From: Candidatus Peregrinibacteria bacterium
GTDB lineage: Bacteria > Patescibacteriota > Gracilibacteria > UBA1369 > LOWO2-01-FULL-3
Length of the DNA stretch: 64,000 nt
Direction of reading: 5' to 3'
Assembly: GCA_030688025.1 (NCBI GenBank)
Contig: JAUYJL010000003.1
Coordinates: 1-64,000, forward strand
Shown: one piece after another, positions 62,174 to 64,000 of the stretch
How the letters are laid out: every line of letters begins with the position of its first letter
Position numbering within the stretch: position 1 is the first letter of the stretch
The notes under the pieces: generated by a model
What the model saw: only the letters and a program-made list of their open reading frames with translations
What the model was told of the DNA's origin: nothing
The model's database searches: none
Made by a program: the position numbers and the translations under genes

Positions 62174-63520
62174 TTATTGCACAGGCTTTTCCTCCGCAGG
62201 TTTTGGCTCTACAGGCGCAGGCGCCACCACCGGAACAGGTTTTTTGTAAAACACTTTAATCGTAGTCATTGGCGTTTTATTGCCATCTTTATCGAGTCCA
62301 TAGATTTCGTAAACATTGTCCCCTTCCTTCATATAGCCATAATCAATATTTGCAAAATAAGACCAAGTCTTATCCCCTGCTCTAAATTTCTTTAATTGTA
62401 GACCATTTACGACAATCGCAACCGCACCATTTGGATTTCCTGCGATCACCGCAGGATTTGCAGTAACTTGATAAACACCCTTGTCATCAGGTTTTCCACC
62501 CCCAACAGAAACAACAGTTGGCGCCACCCCTGAAATTTTTGGAACAACCACCTCTTTTGTTTTATCAGCACTAGTTTTCGCGGCATCAGCAGGATTAGGA
62601 GTTCCCTCCACTTTCGTTCCATCCGGATTTAAAGGTTCATCGGTAACCTCCACAGGCGCATCAGGCACTCCGTCCCCATCTGTATCAACCGTAAGCTCTA
62701 AAGGCGCTATCACCTCAGGCTCAACCCTCACAAATTGCCCATCACCACTTGTAGATTTAATAAACTTAGTCGGATTTTTATCCTCTCCAATATTCCAAAG
62801 ATAAAATTCACCCGTTTTAAACGCATCAGAAAGCGCAGAAAGCACACTTGGACTTCTGAATCCCCAATAACTACTCATGATTTCATCAGTAAAAACAACT
62901 TCCTGCCCAACTCCAACAATCTCACTATCTACAACTTTATCACCAGTTTCGCTCAAGATATCGACAGAAACAGCATCTCCAGCAACAACTCTCAAATTCT
63001 CATCAGTCTCATTTTCAAAATCAAAAATACTTTGCTTGTCAGATTTTGCTATAACACTATCGCCTCTGATTTCGACAATTGTCCCACCCGCAGTTTGCCC
63101 ATAAACCTTATTCACCCAGACTTTTCCATTCACAATAAGAAGGCTTATCGCAGGGCTATTTTCGTCATCATCAATCACGCTCAAAACTATATCACTACCT
63201 CCGGCAATTCTCATCACCGTCCCATCAAAAAATTCCGCAATAATTTTGCTGTCAGCCGAAGTCTTAAATTCGTCTCCCTGAAGCACCAAAGCATCGGAAG
63301 AAACTCCAAAAAAGTCCTGAGTATTCCAAGTTTTCATCTGAACACTCCCCTGCAAAATATGCAAATATACTCCATTCACAGATCTTCCTCCAAAAATAAA
63401 ACCCCATAAATTAAAAACCAAAACTCCAATAATTCCAATACACAAAATCACCAAAAACGGCATAATATAGCCCTTTCTCGAAGGAGCTTTTCTCTGCGCA
63501 CGATAAGGAGAATAATACAT
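62174..63520 (-). CDS. FecR-domain membrane-anchored protein with Asp-rich calcium-type motif
   Basis: Seen in 448 aa: a short basic cytoplasmic tail, one membrane helix at about 19-45, and a FecR-like beta domain at about 50-210 (LQGSVQMKTWNTQDFFGV, LVLQGDEFKTSADSKIIAEFFDGTVMRI, VNGKVWVNKVYG, VEIRGDSVIAKSDKQSIFDF). Then come a linker with DTDGDGVPDAP (thrombospondin type 3-like, probably binding Ca), an Ala/Asp/Lys-rich segment and a final Ig-like domain, ending in Pro/Ala/Glu repeats. FecR domains often transmit signals or bind glycans outside the cell; the role here is unknown. No FecI-type sigma factor is nearby. Confidence 0.82.
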   Translation of the reverse strand: MYYSPYRAQRKAPSRKGYIMPFLVILCIGIIGVLVFNLWGFIFGGRSVNGVYLHILQGSVQMKTWNTQDFFGVSSDALVLQGDEFKTSADSKIIAEFFDGTVMRIAGGSDIVLSVIDDDENSPAISLLIVNGKVWVNKVYGQTAGGTIVEIRGDSVIAKSDKQSIFDFENETDENLRVVAGDAVSVDILSETGDKVVDSEIVGVGQEVVFTDEIMSSYWGFRSPSVLSALSDAFKTGEFYLWNIGEDKNPTKFIKSTSGDGQFVRVEPEVIAPLELTVDTDGDGVPDAPVEVTDEPLNPDGTKVEGTPNPADAAKTSADKTKEVVVPKISGVAPTVVSVGGGKPDDKGVYQVTANPAVIAGNPNGAVAIVVNGLQLKKFRAGDKTWSYFANIDYGYMKEGDNVYEIYGLDKDGNKTPMTTIKVFYKKPVPVVAPAPVEPKPAEEKPVQ

Positions 63521-63650
63521 ATTTGAAGGATTTATTGATTTTTACGCACACATATTAGCGCAAAGCGCAGACAAATGGCAATAAAATCGGGAATAAAGTA
63601 ATTACCCCCTGTCGTTGAAACTCCAACAACACTTTTTTCGCCCAAAAATC

Positions 63651-63679
63651 TTGCCAACAAAATCGAAATTTGCTAGTAT
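63651..63679 (+). promoter_or_regulatory. Promoter of the putative leader RNA upstream of the last tRNA
   Basis: TTGCCA (63651-63656), 17-nt spacer, TAGTAT (63674-63679) with an extended -10 TG (63671-63672). Predicted start near 63686. Confidence 0.55.
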
Positions 63680-63685
63680 ATAAGC

Positions 63686-63758
63686 ACAAGCTAGACTGTC
63701 GTTAAACTACGACCCTGTCGGGTGACTCATAAGAATCCTTTGTAAAGAAGGATTTTTA
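63686..63758 (+). ncRNA. Putative ~73-nt small or leader RNA ending in a terminator
   Basis: Between a good promoter and a terminator-like hairpin there is no ORF. The sequence holds a hairpin GTCGT/ACGAC (63699-63703 with 63708-63712), then CTGTCGGGTGAC (63715-63726), which is a perfect 12-nt complement of the anticodon arm of the tRNA that follows (63822-63833), then the terminator. CTGTCG occurs three times here (63609, 63696, 63715). It could be a free small RNA or an attenuator in the tRNA transcript. No known RNA family is recognised. Confidence 0.4.
63734..63757 (+). terminator. Terminator-like hairpin upstream of the last tRNA
   Basis: The 7-bp stem AATCCTT/AAGGATT (63734-63740 with 63748-63754) has a 7-nt loop. 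A run of five T (63753-63757) overlaps the end of its 3' arm. Moderate strength. Confidence 0.55.
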
Positions 63759-63787
63759 TGTATGCTTAAATCACCTTGGTGGAACAT

Positions 63788-63863
63788 GGGGCTGTAGTTT
63801 AATGGTAGAACAGTCTGGCCTGTCACCCGACAGATGCGGGTTCAACCCCCGTCGGCTCCACCA
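63788..63863 (+). tRNA. tRNA with irregular anticodon arm, probably tRNA-Asp (GTC)
   Basis: Seen: acceptor GGGGCTG/CGGCTCC (G3-U70 and one more G-U), D arm GTTT/GAAC, T arm GCGGG/CCCGT with loop TTCAACC, discriminator A and encoded CCA. The anticodon arm is irregular: GTCGG/CCGAC around loop CTGTCAC (anticodon GTC) fits only if two extra bases (T63816 and one C) are bulged out. A 17-nt arm without bulges would give anticodon TGT, C at position 33 and a mismatch, which is less likely. The D loop and T arm look like tRNA-Asp, while G3-U70 and A73 are alanine-type features. Confidence 0.7.
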
Positions 63864-64000
63864 GGGCACAAATCACTACTAAAATTATATATCTTCATTT
63901 ACAATAGATAATGTAAAGTTTTAAACAAAAATTACATAGACAACCAAATTCCAAATCAATTACCTCAAGAAACTTTCTTTAATCTTCACAAGAAAAAAAT
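63864..64000. other. Window end, nothing recognised
   Basis: 137 nt of AT-rich sequence after the tRNA with no ORF, hairpin or promoter that I would defend. Confidence 0.5.

Noticed and set aside
63686-63758. T-box riboswitch
   Set aside because: There is no T-box consensus or antiterminator bulge, and the downstream gene is a tRNA, not a synthetase or amino-acid gene.
63788-63863. tmRNA 3' end (GGGGCTG...GGCTCCACCA looks similar)
   Set aside because: A complete D arm and a tRNA-sized anticodon region lie within 76 nt, and no tag-peptide frame is present nearby.

Overview
The window looks like a chromosomal segment of a candidate-phyla-radiation (Patescibacteria) bacterium, perhaps near the Peregrinibacteria/Gracilibacteria. 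The reasons are an AT-rich genome, compact operons with many short overlaps, almost no visible Shine-Dalgarno sites, two giant envelope-type proteins, and several lean or unusual versions of core enzymes (SecD-SecF fusion, short TIM, stand-alone riboflavin kinase). TGA is used as a normal stop, so the UGA=Gly code of Gracilibacteria/SR1 is not in use. The lineage is an inference; there is no rRNA in the window.

Layout. 1-200: end of a Lys/Glu repeat protein and a terminator. 306-10759 (+): one long gene run, pyk-ruvC-TPR protein-prepilin peptidase-gpmI-manC-cupin-secDF, closed by a terminator and followed by tRNA-Arg. 10955-11941: two unknown genes. 12117-19500 (+): priA-trpS-pyrG-GspF-like protein-Lgt-like protein-membrane protein. 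19503-27113 (-): greA, rpoD, dnaG, a WecA/TagO-type transferase, then (beyond a hairpin-rich gap) truB, murE and a riboflavin kinase. 27158-28405 (+): O-antigen-ligase-like protein. 28532-30690 (-): hpf, an archaeal-type tpiA and a BRO/DinD-like protein. 30878-47168 (+): a 3327-aa MORN-repeat protein and a 2091-aa secreted protein, together 16 kb. 47421-49427 (+): holA and a TrmB-type regulator. 49604-51323 (-): gatA, gatC. 51400-53683 (+): small membrane protein, FAD-synthase-like nucleotidyltransferase, ftsX, recO. 53806-60722 (-): Rel/RelA, envelope proteins of unknown function and ribosomal protein L25. 60838-62164 (+): YbaB and MltG. 62174-63520 (-): FecR-domain protein. The window ends with a possible small RNA and an odd tRNA.

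How the genes fit together. Three glycolytic enzymes (TpiA, GpmI, Pyk) lie among information-processing genes (PriA, DnaG, RpoD, GreA, HolA, RuvC, RecO, TruB, TrpS, GatCA, L25, HPF). Envelope functions are also well covered: GDP-mannose synthesis, WecA-type initiation, O-antigen-ligase-like protein, MurE, MltG, FtsX, SecDF, prepilin peptidase and the giant proteins. C exceeds G on the + strand in the lines I counted in both + and - strand genes, so I see no replication origin or terminus.

Most notable: (1) dispersed intergenic hairpins with a conserved ~50-nt core but different, self-complementary arms (three copies), plus a second hairpin family, one copy of which exactly fills the gap between two convergent stop codons; (2) a short terminator-ended transcript upstream of the last tRNA with 12 nt of perfect complementarity to its anticodon arm; (3) the giant-protein pair; (4) parvulin-like domains inside SecDF; (5) a recO with no ATG/GTG/TTG start; (6) -10 boxes only about 6 nt from start codons, suggesting leaderless mRNAs.
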